In this document: positions 1-6,062 of the stretch, piece by piece
Numbering within the stretch: the stretch's first letter is position 1
Layout: each line of letters starts with the position of its first letter
Source of the DNA: Caldifarciminota bacterium
GTDB taxonomy: Bacteria > Hydrothermota > Tepidihabitantia > Tepidihabitantales > Tepidihabitantaceae
Direction of reading: 5' to 3'
DNA: 9,918 nucleotides
Assembly: GCA_016935775.1 (NCBI GenBank)
Contig: JAFGQF010000247.1
Span: 1 to 9,918 of the forward strand
Made by a program: the position numbers and the translations under genes
Notes under the pieces: generated by a model
What the model was told of the DNA's origin: nothing
What the model saw: only the letters and a program-made list of their open reading frames with translations
The model's database searches: none

Positions 1-551
1 CCCCTGCCCTCGGCCCACGACCGGGCCCGGGCCAGCTTCTGCTCGCGCTCCCGCCGCTCCGCGCCCCGCGTCCGGTACAGCACCCGGAACACCTTGCGCG
101 CGAACCCGGCAAGTGACCGCCGCTCCGGGCTCGGCCATGGCACCCCGAGCCGATTCAGCTCCTCGAACAGCGCCTCCTCGAGCCGGGCGCGCACCTTCCA
201 CTCAAGCGCCTCCTGTCGCAGGGCCGGCAACCCCGCATCCCCGGGCTCCTGCCGCGGACCGCGCACGGCCCGGTCGCCTTGCCCGGGAACCGTGAGCGGC
301 TGCCCCAGATGTCGGTCAAGGAACGGCTTCAGGTCCGCGCTCATCGCCCGGCACGCGCGCAGGATATCCAGCACCAGCCACAGCGCCGGGTTCTGAACCT
401 CACCCTTCTCCAGCCGGGACAGGTAGGTATTGCCGTATCCACGGGCCAGTCCGACCGCCTCAGCCACCTGCCGCTGGGTCAGCCCGGCCCGCAGTCGCGC
501 CTCGCGCAGCAACCTGCCCAGTTCGGCGGCTGCCTGGCGGGTATCGTTCAC
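1..551 (-). CDS. XRE-family helix-turn-helix regulator, GTG start, 3' end outside the window
   Basis: The frame is open from a GTG at 551 to the left edge, giving 183 visible residues. Residues 11-70 form a Cro/C1-type helix-turn-helix: LGRLLREARLRAGLTQRQVA, then a short loop and YLSRLEKGE, the usual helix 2-turn-helix 3 and closing E-K-G pattern. Residues 82-115 are a Gly/Pro/Arg-rich linker. From about 116 there is a charged, probably helical domain (ALEWKVRARLEEALFEELNR, later KVFRVLYRTRGAERREREQ) that I do not recognise. GTG 551 is the only possible N-terminal start: the frame meets TAG about 50 bases upstream with no ATG, GTG or TTG between. It leaves ten residues before the fold, which is normal. 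There is no Shine-Dalgarno, and the predicted promoter places transcription start at or next to the GTG, so the mRNA may be leaderless. DNA binding is secure from the fold; the target is unknown, and autoregulation is inferred from the palindrome in its promoter. Confidence 0.85.
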   Translation of the reverse strand, partial: MNDTRQAAAELGRLLREARLRAGLTQRQVAEAVGLARGYGNTYLSRLEKGEVQNPALWLVLDILRACRAMSADLKPFLDRHLGQPLTVPGQGDRAVRGPRQEPGDAGLPALRQEALEWKVRARLEEALFEELNRLGVPWPSPERRSLAGFARKVFRVLYRTRGAERREREQKLARARSWAEGR

Positions 552-557
552 GCCCCA

Positions 558-585
558 AGTATAACTATAGTTAAACTGCTGACAA
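558..585 (-). promoter_or_regulatory. Predicted sigma70-type promoter of the XRE regulator gene
   Basis: On the minus strand TTGTCA (585-580) and TATACT (563-558) each match the -35 and -10 consensus at 5 of 6 positions and are 16 bases apart. The -10 ends only six bases before the GTG at 551, so transcription should begin at about the first base of the coding region. The AT-rich stretch stands out clearly in very GC-rich DNA. This is a prediction from motif match and position only. Confidence 0.55.
562..573. promoter_or_regulatory. 12-bp perfect palindrome in the XRE promoter spacer (candidate operator)
   Basis: TAACTATAGTTA is a perfect 12-bp palindrome lying between the -35 and -10 hexamers and overlapping the -10 by two bases. 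A dimeric XRE repressor bound here would block RNA polymerase, so autorepression by the downstream gene product is the simplest reading. A second inverted repeat, CTGCTG-ACAAA-CAGCAG (576-592), overlaps the -35 and could be a second contact or a chance match. Binding is inferred. Confidence 0.45.
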
Positions 586-602
586 ACAGCAGAACTGAGC
601 TA

Positions 603-1063
603 GCGCATTGATTATCAGATAGTTATGGACACTCGCAGATTCGGCGGGTAACCGTTCCCCGGACAGATATCACCCGGGCTGCCGGTGCCGGTTGCCGCCG
701 GGTCCGCCGCCCGGTTTCCGCCTGCCGGTTGGCTGCGAATTCGCGCCCCGAACCCTGCCCGTTCCCCGGTTGCCCGAACTGCCCCGCGAACCGACCCGGG
801 TTCGGACCCGGCATCCCTCGGCTCGTCTGAAAAGACTGCCTGTCTCCATCGCAGTGCGCGACCGCCGGCGAACCGAGACCGGCGAGCCGACCGGCGCCAC
901 TCGGCGAACCGGCCCGGGTCAGCGCACCGGCATCACGGTCCTGGACCCTGCCGGACCCGCATCGAGTCCGCCAACGAGCATCCAGTTCACGCGAAGACGA
1001 CCGATGCCCGCGCCGCAATCCCGAACCCGCACCCCGTCCACCTGGTCCCGGCAGTCAACCCAG
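603..1063. other. Gene-poor GC-rich stretch with no supported coding region
   Basis: About 460 bases between the XRE promoter and the terminator-like hairpin at 1064. Open frames exist on both strands (for example 623-1018 minus and 692-1375 plus), but they translate to Arg/Pro/Gly-rich sequence with no recognisable domain and no convincing ribosome binding site. The stretch is dense in short CCGG and CGGTTGC words without a regular period. I see no RNA gene, CRISPR array or mobile-element ends. Confidence 0.5.
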
Positions 1064-1089
1064 CGGGCCGCCGGTTACCCGGCGGCCCG
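1064..1089 (-). terminator. GUAA-capped 11-bp GC hairpin downstream of the small exported-protein gene
   Basis: A perfect inverted repeat of eleven base pairs (arms 1064-1074 and 1079-1089) encloses TTAC, which reads GUAA, a GNRA tetraloop, in the minus-strand RNA. It lies 66 bases beyond the stop codon at 1155. No clear U-tract follows on the minus strand, so it may act as a 3' stabilising hairpin or a terminator weakly dependent on U's. The plus-strand flank (GGTTGCTTTCC) is slightly T-rich, but no plus-strand gene ends here. Confidence 0.5.
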
Positions 1090-1132
1090 GTTGCTTTCCC
1101 GCTCAGCTCCGATGCGTAAACAGATTGCCGCG

Positions 1133-1151
1133 CGGCGGTTCCAGCCCGCCG
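1133..1151 (-). terminator. Weak hairpin just after the 1155 stop codon
   Basis: A six-bp stem, CGGCGG-GCTGGAA-CCGCCG on the minus strand, begins three bases after the stop codon and is followed by CGCGGCAATCTGTTTACG. It is short and has only a poor T-rich tail. In this GC-rich DNA it could be chance, and the hairpin at 1064-1089 is the stronger candidate. Confidence 0.2.
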
Positions 1152-1154
1152 TCT

Positions 1155-1973
1155 TCACTCTCTCGCCAGCTTCACCACGTGGCGCGCGCCGGGAACGCGG
1201 ACCTCGCAGAACCACGTCCCGGCACTCGTCGGCCGGCCCGCTTCGTCGGTCCCGTCCCAACAAAGCCTCAACTCGCCCGGCTCGAACCGACCCGACGCCA
1301 GCCGGCGCACCACCCGGCCGGCGACGTCCAGTACCCGGGCCTCGACAATCCCGGCCCGTTCGACCACGAACCTGATTTCGGTCTGCCGGCTCGACGGGTT
1401 GGGCACGGCTTTGATGTCGCTGCCGACCGCCGGTGTGCCTTCGCCGGCCAGCGCGGTCAAGCCCGGCTCGGGCCCGAGCCAGCAGTAGCTCACACCGACG
1501 TCGGCCCCGTCATCCTGCTGGTCGAACAGGATGTAGTAGTCGTTCGAGGGATGGGCCGCGACCCAGTCCTCGATGTCGAACGTGGTGAGCGCGTGGGCAT
1601 TGACGGTGTGGAACTGGCCGACGTAGTGCCCGGTGTCGGCCGCGGCCGTATTCCACCAGCCGACGTGGAAATGCGGGTCCGAGTTCGGGTCGATGACTCC
1701 CTGCCGGCTGGTGGCAATCCAGACCTTGACGTCGCAGCCGCCCGAGGCCTGCGAGTACTGGTGGATGACGTTGAGATACATCGGGTGGGCCGGCGCCCGC
1801 GTGAACGCGAGCGAGGCCCGGCCTTCGCCGTACCGATAACCGGTGTTGGGAAAGAAATCCCAGCCGCCGAAGCAGGCACTGAACCCGGTGCTGGAACTGT
1901 CCAGTCCGACCGGCTGGGCCGCGGCGGTCGCCAGAGCCGCCAGTGATGCGAACAGCAAGCCCATCAGCTTCAT
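1155..1973 (-). CDS. Small exported protein of unknown function with a FlgD-like C-terminal sorting domain
   Basis: A 272-residue protein. Residues 1-20 are a clear signal peptide (MKLMGLLFASLAALATAAAQ, likely cleaved near A-A-Q). Residues 21-185 are a domain I do not recognise, rich in aromatics, His and Asp (DPHFHVGWWN at 99-108, DYYILFDQQDD at 145-155), with Cys at 34, 80 and 164 that could form disulphides. Residues about 187-272 match the FlgD-Ig/T9SS type A tail: VPNP start, LDVAGRVVRRL, then CWDGTDEAGRPTSAGTWFCEV and a Lys-Leu near the end. So it is probably carried across the outer membrane or anchored at the surface, if a type IX system is present. The ATG at 1973 follows AAAGGA with good spacing; the Met at codon 4 is less likely. 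Upstream lie a sigma54 promoter (2133-2148) and tandem enhancer-like dyads (2192-2230) next to a sigma54 activator gene. I infer that it is the output gene of that two-component system. Catalytic or structural role: unknown. Confidence 0.88.
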   Translation of the reverse strand: MKLMGLLFASLAALATAAAQPVGLDSSSTGFSACFGGWDFFPNTGYRYGEGRASLAFTRAPAHPMYLNVIHQYSQASGGCDVKVWIATSRQGVIDPNSDPHFHVGWWNTAAADTGHYVGQFHTVNAHALTTFDIEDWVAAHPSNDYYILFDQQDDGADVGVSYCWLGPEPGLTALAGEGTPAVGSDIKAVPNPSSRQTEIRFVVERAGIVEARVLDVAGRVVRRLASGRFEPGELRLCWDGTDEAGRPTSAGTWFCEVRVPGARHVVKLARE

Positions 1974-1988
1974 CTCGATTTCCTTTCA

Positions 1989-2042
1989 GCCGGACCGGGC
2001 ATTCTCATTAATGTCCGGCGGGGAGCTTACGCCCCCCGCCGG
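1989..2042 (-). promoter_or_regulatory. Leader with two mutually exclusive hairpins upstream of the small exported-protein gene
   Basis: Hairpin A (2015-2042) has twelve-base arms around a TTAC loop, GUAA in the minus-strand RNA. Its one imperfect pair is A-C on the plus strand but a G-U wobble in the minus-strand RNA, so it folds fully only in the sense of the gene. Hairpin B pairs 2013-2019 with 1989-1995 (GCCGGAC and GTCCGGC) over a 17-base loop and shares five bases with hairpin A, so both cannot form together. Hairpin B ends beside the AAAGGA ribosome binding site of the 1973 ATG. This could be an attenuator, a translational switch or simply a 5' stabilising stem. A further stem, GCCTGG/CCAGGC, lies at 2044-2062. 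Function is inferred; I do not recognise a known riboswitch. Confidence 0.4.
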
Positions 2043-2132
2043 CGCCTGGACCCCGCCCAGGCTTTAACAACCCACACTACAGGCCTGCTGAGCGGTACCC
2101 AGCAACCCCTGAGCTGTCCCTGCCCTCCCTTA

Positions 2133-2148
2133 TGCAATCCCGATGCCA
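2133..2148 (-). promoter_or_regulatory. Predicted sigma54 (-24/-12) promoter for the small exported-protein gene
   Basis: The minus strand reads TGGCATCGGGATTGCA. This matches TGGCACG-N4-TTGCA with exact spacing and keeps the essential GG at -24 and GC at -12; only the C and G after TGGCA differ. The predicted start of transcription is near 2122, leaving a leader of about 150 bases before the ATG at 1973. The gene just upstream encodes a sigma54 activator, which strongly raises the odds that the match is real. A sigma54 (rpoN) gene is not in this window. Confidence 0.72.
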
Positions 2149-2191
2149 CGGCCGCCCACCACTACCGCCGGCAGATGATGTCGGCCGCGGG

Positions 2192-2230
2192 TGTCGCCTC
2201 CCGGTGACAGCCTGTCACCCGCAGGCGACA
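2192..2230. promoter_or_regulatory. Two tandem 18-bp dyads: candidate enhancer sites for the sigma54 activator
   Basis: On the plus strand the sites are TGTCGCC-TCCC-GGTGACA (2192-2209) and TGTCACC-CGCA-GGCGACA (2213-2230). Each is a near-perfect dyad of the form TGTCRCC-N4-GGYGACA. Their centres are 21 bp apart, two helical turns, and lie about 79 and 100 bases upstream of the predicted sigma54 start. Spacing and symmetry are as expected for side-by-side dimers of an NtrC-like activator. The whole 39 bases are also almost symmetrical about 2211, so an RNA hairpin after the activator gene, which stops at 2238, is an alternative reading. No obvious AT-rich IHF-like site lies between the dyads and the promoter. 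Confidence 0.65.
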
Positions 2231-2237
2231 GCCCGGC

Positions 2238-3626
2238 TCAGTTGTTGTCGGAGTGATTGCGGTCCGGCTCGATACCGTGCCGCTTCATTATCCGGTACAG
2301 GCTCTGGCGCTCGACCCCGAGCACCCGCGCCGCCTGGCTGACGTTGCCGCCGTAACGGTCCAGCGCTCGTTCGACCGTCTCTCGCTCGGCCGCGGCCAGC
2401 GCCGAGCCCAGGCTGCCGTCGGACAGCCCGGCCGGCCCGGCCGGCAGCAGGGTACGCAGCTCCTCCGGCTCCATCGGGTCGGTCCGGGCCAACACCACGG
2501 CCCGCTCGACCAGGTTGCGCAACTCGCGGACATTGCCCGGCCAGTCGTAGCCGCGCAGCAGTTCCAGGCACCCGGGCCCGAACTCGAACCCGGGCCGCGC
2601 GTGCTTGACCGCGTACCGGTCCCGGAACAGCGCGACCAGCGCCGGGATGTCGTCAACCCGCTCGCGCAGGGGCGGCACCTCGATGCTGACGACGTTCAGC
2701 CGGTGCAGCAGGTCCTCGCGGAACTCGCCGGCCGCGATCGCCGCCTTCAGGTCCTTGTTGGTCGCGGCCAGGACCCGCACGTCCAGCCGTCGCGTTTCAC
2801 TCTCGCCCAGCCGCTGGACCTCGGACGATTCGAGGAACCGGAGCAGCTTGGCCTGGGTCGCGGTGCTCATATCCCCGACCTCGTCGAGGAACAGCGTGCC
2901 GCGGTCGGCCTGGTGGAGCTTGCCGGCGCGGTCCCGGTCCGCGCCGGTGAACGCGCCCCGCGCGTGGCCGAACAGCTCGCTCTCGATCAGCTCGCGCGGT
3001 ATCGCCGCGCAGTTCAAGGCCACGAACGGCCGGCCCGCGCGCGGGCTCAGCCGGTGGATGGTCCACGCCACCACCTCCTTGCCCGCGCCGCTCTCGCCGG
3101 TGACGAGCACGCCGACGTCGGCCCGCGCCACCCGCTCGGCCAGCTCGCGCACCCGCCGCATCGGTGCCGAGTCGCCGACCAGCCGGTACTCATCGCCCAG
3201 CTCCTGCTTCAGGACTTCGACCTGCCGCCTGAGCTCGCCCACCTCGAGCGCGTTCCTGACCGTCACCCGCAGCCGGTCCGCGTCCAGCGGCTTCTCGAGG
3301 AAATCGTACGCCCCGAGCTTGAGCGCCTCGACCGCGGCCTTGACCGTGCCCTTGCCCGACATCATCACCACCGGCAGCCCGGGCCGCGACTCCTTGATGC
3401 GCCGGAGCGTCTCGACCCCGTCAATACCGGGCAACACGAAATCCAGCAGTACCAGCCCGGTCGCGTCCTGCTCCAGCCGTTCGAGCAGGGCTTCGCCCGA
3501 ATCGAACCGCTCGACGCGGTACCCGGTCTTCTCGAGCAGCCCGGCAATGACCCGGGAGAGATTGACATCATCATCAACTACCAGCACCAGCGGCCCGGTG
3601 GCCGCAAACCCGGCACTTGCATCCAC
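2238..3626 (-). CDS. NtrC-type sigma54-dependent response regulator
   Basis: A 462-residue protein with the three classic domains. REC (residues 12-128): acidic pocket VVDDD at 17-20, phosphoacceptor D62 in LLDFVLPG, S90 and K112 in the usual places. AAA+ domain (about 146-380): Walker A GESGAGKE (177-184), sigma54-contact loop GAFTGA (224-229), Walker B GTLFLDE (243-249), LLHRLNV (307-312) and NVRELRNLVERA (365-376). Fis-type helix-turn-helix (about 412-450): GGNVSQAARVLGVERQSLYR. All key residues are intact, so it should hydrolyse ATP and open sigma54 promoters once phosphorylated. The GTG at 3626 is chosen because AAGGAGGT lies six bases before it and REC begins right after; the frame stays open farther upstream, but that translation is kinase-gene shadow. 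The GTG overlaps the kinase TAG by one base, pointing to translational coupling and a cognate pair. Candidate targets lie directly downstream. Confidence 0.95.
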   Translation of the reverse strand: MDASAGFAATGPLVLVVDDDVNLSRVIAGLLEKTGYRVERFDSGEALLERLEQDATGLVLLDFVLPGIDGVETLRRIKESRPGLPVVMMSGKGTVKAAVEALKLGAYDFLEKPLDADRLRVTVRNALEVGELRRQVEVLKQELGDEYRLVGDSAPMRRVRELAERVARADVGVLVTGESGAGKEVVAWTIHRLSPRAGRPFVALNCAAIPRELIESELFGHARGAFTGADRDRAGKLHQADRGTLFLDEVGDMSTATQAKLLRFLESSEVQRLGESETRRLDVRVLAATNKDLKAAIAAGEFREDLLHRLNVVSIEVPPLRERVDDIPALVALFRDRYAVKHARPGFEFGPGCLELLRGYDWPGNVRELRNLVERAVVLARTDPMEPEELRTLLPAGPAGLSDGSLGSALAAAERETVERALDRYGGNVSQAARVLGVERQSLYRIMKRHGIEPDRNHSDNN

Positions 3627-6028
3627 TATGCCACCTCCTTCGCGACCGGCAGGCACAGGGTGAAGGTCGTGCCTTCGCCCACGCGGCTTGCCACCGCGAT
3701 GATGCCGCCGTGGTCCTCGACCACCTTCTTGACGATGCTCAAACCCAACCCCGTGCCGCCCGGCTTGCGGGTGAAGAACGGCTCGAACAGCCTGCCCAGC
3801 CACGCCTCCGGGATGCCCGGCCCCGAATCCGCGACCAGCAGTTCCACCATCCCCTCACCGTTCCTCCGCGTGACCAGCCTGAGCCGGCCCTTGCGGCCCA
3901 TCGCGGCCGCCGCGTTGTCCACCAGGTTGGCAATCGCCGGCCCGAGCTTCTCCTCGTCCATCCGGACCTTCGGCAGGTTTCCGGCCAGTTCGAGCTCGAG
4001 CGCCAGTTCGGGCATCAGCTCGACCCCCTGCTCGTCCACCACCCTGCGCACCAGCCGGTTGAGGTCCCCGGGCTCGAGCCGCGGCGATTCGAAGTCGGCC
4101 AGCCGCATGAACCCGTCGGTCATCTGCCGCAGCCGGTCCGCCTCCTCGCGCAGCAGCCGGCCGGTTTCGGCATCGCCTTCCTCCTCGAGCTGCTGGCCGG
4201 TCAGCCGGATGGTGGACAGCGGCGTCTTGATGCCGTGCGCCAGCCGCTGGGCCACCGGTCCCCAGGCCGCGACCCGGCGGGCGTACTCGACCGCGGACAG
4301 GTCCTCGAAGCTCACCAGGAAGCCGCGCTGCCGCACGCGCATCACCCGGGCGAGGATTCTCCGGGCGCGTCCTGCCCGCGTGACGGCCAGCTCGCAGTCG
4401 GCCGTTCGGACCGCACCGGACCGTACCCGCTCGAAACAATCCCTGAGCGCGGCGAAGTCAGGCCCCTCGGCCACCTCGGCCAGCACCCGGCCCCGCGTCC
4501 GCTCCTCGCCCAGCAGCTCGCGCGCCGCGTCATTGGCCGCGACAACCCGGCCGCGCCGGTCCAGCTCGATGATGCCCGCCTTGGCGACCAGCCCGCGAGC
4601 CAGGTAACGGACCTGCTCCCGGTAGGTTCCCCGCAGGTAGAGCACCAGCCCGAACGCGGCCAGCAGCAGCCCGGCCAGCCCGGCGCTGACCAGCGCCCAG
4701 GGAAACGGGCCGGCAGCCAGCGCCAGGTGATAGAACCGGCACACCCGCTTCTGGTCGGCCGTGCCCCGGTCCGACATCACCAGCAACCCGGGCAAATCGG
4801 CCGGGCCGCGCCGCACCCACGCGACCTCATCCTCGGGCCCGACCTCGATGCCGCGGCCAAGCACGGCCAGCCGGTGGTCGAGCACCACCAGCTCGTTGTC
4901 CCGGGTCGCGACCGCGACCAGCGACCGGCCGGAACCGGGCACGGCCGGGAACCCCAGCAGCCGCGCGACGCCGGCCGGGTCGGCGAACAGCCTCTGCCGC
5001 GCGAAAACGGCATCCCGCAGCTCGACCGCGCCCGAACCGTTCACCAGCACCAGCTCGTCGTTCCCGTCGCCGTCCAGGTCCGCAATCCCGGATTTAACCA
5101 GCTTGCCCCCGACACTGGTTGAGTCGGTCGCGAGCACCCCGCCGGTCGCCGGGTCGAGCAGGTGCAGCCGGTCCGGTCCCTGGGAGTCGAGGATGCAGCC
5201 GTCGGCAACGGCCAGCACGCTCGGCCCGTCGCGCGTCCTGAGGAACCCGGCCTCGACCCAGCCGCCCGCCCCGACCTCGCGCAGCTCGGTCCGCCATCTC
5301 AACGCGCCGTCCGGGTCCAGGCAGAACGCGTAGTTGCGCGAGTCATCGAAACCGTTCTCCCGGCAACCGTTGCCCGGCGAATCGGTGCCGATGATGATCT
5401 CGCTTCGATTGTCGCCATCCAGGTCGGCTGTCGCGAGCGTCCGGACATTGGTGCCGGTGGGAAAGAACCAGCGCCGCGCGCCGGTCCGGGGGTCGAGGAC
5501 GTACAACCCGCGCGGCTGCTTCCCGTACCCGGACTGCAGCGCCACCACCAGTTCGCCGGCGCCGCCCGGGCCGAGCGCGGCCGGCCGGCAGTGATTGGCC
5601 GCCCAGGACACGTCCCGGCCCGGCTTCGCGGCCACGGTCTCGACCGCGATTGTCCGCACCGCGCGCGTGCCAAGGTCCTGGGCGTACAACGCCAGGGTCT
5701 CGACCGCCATCCCGAACGCCCGCGACCCCACTAGCGCCTCGGGCACCGAGTCGCCGTCCAGGTCCCAGGCCCAGATCCTCGGGAACCGGACCGTCGCCAG
5801 CCCGGGATTCGGGCCGTCGGAAACATACCCGCCGTCCTGCCTCACCAGTGTCATTTGAAAGGAGTCCACCCGGAACAGCTCGTCGTTCCCGTCGCGGTCG
5901 AAGTCAAGCGGGGCGACCGTTGCGGCCGACATTTCCCGGCACAGCCGGAACTCGCAGCGCGTCCTGGCCGGGGATGCGGCCACGGCCAGCAACGCGAGCA
6001 GAACAACCGAGCCCCTGAACCGCGTCAC
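3626..6028 (-). CDS. Membrane sensor histidine kinase with an extracytoplasmic FG-GAP propeller and PAS domain
   Basis: Numbered from the GTG start (800 residues). Residues 3-20 are a signal peptide or first membrane segment (SVVLLALLAVAA). Residues about 30-430 form an FG-GAP/VCBS-type beta-propeller with four DxDxDG calcium-type loops: DFDRDG (42), DLDGDS (89), DLDGDN (202) and DLDGDG (317). It also has PQQ-like strands (GLYVLDPRTGARRW). A membrane helix follows (about 442-465), then a PAS domain (about 475-575). The H-box is LAHGIKTPL with H598, and the ATP-binding domain has an N-box (NLVDNAAAAM), DSGPGI, FEPFFT and GTGLGL. The C-terminal half resembles NtrY-like kinases, which pair with NtrC-like regulators such as the next gene. 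The residue after the catalytic His is Gly instead of the usual Glu or Asp. Start uncertain: TTG at 6058 gives ten extra residues but lies four bases from a terminator-like hairpin; GTG at 6028 fits the signal peptide and a weak promoter better. The ligand is unknown. Confidence 0.93.
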   Translation of the reverse strand: MTRFRGSVVLLALLAVAASPARTRCEFRLCREMSAATVAPLDFDRDGNDELFRVDSFQMTLVRQDGGYVSDGPNPGLATVRFPRIWAWDLDGDSVPEALVGSRAFGMAVETLALYAQDLGTRAVRTIAVETVAAKPGRDVSWAANHCRPAALGPGGAGELVVALQSGYGKQPRGLYVLDPRTGARRWFFPTGTNVRTLATADLDGDNRSEIIIGTDSPGNGCRENGFDDSRNYAFCLDPDGALRWRTELREVGAGGWVEAGFLRTRDGPSVLAVADGCILDSQGPDRLHLLDPATGGVLATDSTSVGGKLVKSGIADLDGDGNDELVLVNGSGAVELRDAVFARQRLFADPAGVARLLGFPAVPGSGRSLVAVATRDNELVVLDHRLAVLGRGIEVGPEDEVAWVRRGPADLPGLLVMSDRGTADQKRVCRFYHLALAAGPFPWALVSAGLAGLLLAAFGLVLYLRGTYREQVRYLARGLVAKAGIIELDRRGRVVAANDAARELLGEERTRGRVLAEVAEGPDFAALRDCFERVRSGAVRTADCELAVTRAGRARRILARVMRVRQRGFLVSFEDLSAVEYARRVAAWGPVAQRLAHGIKTPLSTIRLTGQQLEEEGDAETGRLLREEADRLRQMTDGFMRLADFESPRLEPGDLNRLVRRVVDEQGVELMPELALELELAGNLPKVRMDEEKLGPAIANLVDNAAAAMGRKGRLRLVTRRNGEGMVELLVADSGPGIPEAWLGRLFEPFFTRKPGGTGLGLSIVKKVVEDHGGIIAVASRVGEGTTFTLCLPVAKEVA
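3633..3640 (-). promoter_or_regulatory. Strong ribosome binding site of the response regulator, inside the kinase gene
   Basis: AAGGAGGT on the minus strand is a near-complete anti-16S match. It sits six bases before GTG 3626, within the codons for the last residues of the kinase (K-E-V-A-stop). It decides the start of the response regulator and supports coupled translation across the TAGTG overlap. Confidence 0.85.
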
Positions 6029-6034
6029 CGGCGT

Positions 6035-6062
6035 ATCGTAGTCGTCTGGCCGGGACAATCAA
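6035..6062 (-). promoter_or_regulatory. Weak candidate promoter for the kinase-regulator operon
   Basis: On the minus strand TTGATT (6062-6057) and TACGAT (6040-6035) each match consensus at 4 of 6 positions with a 16-base spacer. The start would fall at about the GTG at 6028, giving a leaderless mRNA as predicted for the XRE gene. The match is weak. Read-through from the gene upstream, past the hairpin at 6062-6089, is an alternative. Confidence 0.25.

Noticed and set aside
623..1018. 131-codon minus-strand frame in the left intergenic stretch
   Set aside because: Arg/Gly/Ser-rich, no domain, no clear ribosome binding site, and overlapped by equally long frames on the other strand. I cannot support it as a gene.
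692..1375. 227-codon plus-strand frame and its overlapping 144-codon neighbour
   Set aside because: Pro/Arg-rich translation with no recognisable fold. The 3' half overlaps the well-supported exported-protein gene on the other strand.
2075..2110. Possible sigma70 promoter (TTGCTG / TGTAGT, minus strand) in the leader of the small exported-protein gene
   Set aside because: Each box matches only 4 of 6 with an 18-base spacer, and the sigma54 site nearby is far better.
3627..3803. 59-residue N-terminal extension of the response regulator
   Set aside because: This part translates the kinase's ATP-binding region in another frame. The strong AAGGAGGT and GTG at 3626 define the start just before the REC domain.
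2253..5122. Long plus-strand frames (784, 501 and 352 codons) opposite the two-component genes
   Set aside because: They are shadows of the kinase and regulator. Every catalytic motif is on the minus strand and none is in these translations.
6029..6058. TTG start giving a ten-residue longer kinase
   Set aside because: It lies four bases from a strong hairpin and adds an acidic stretch before the signal peptide. It is not excluded, but GTG 6028 fits better.
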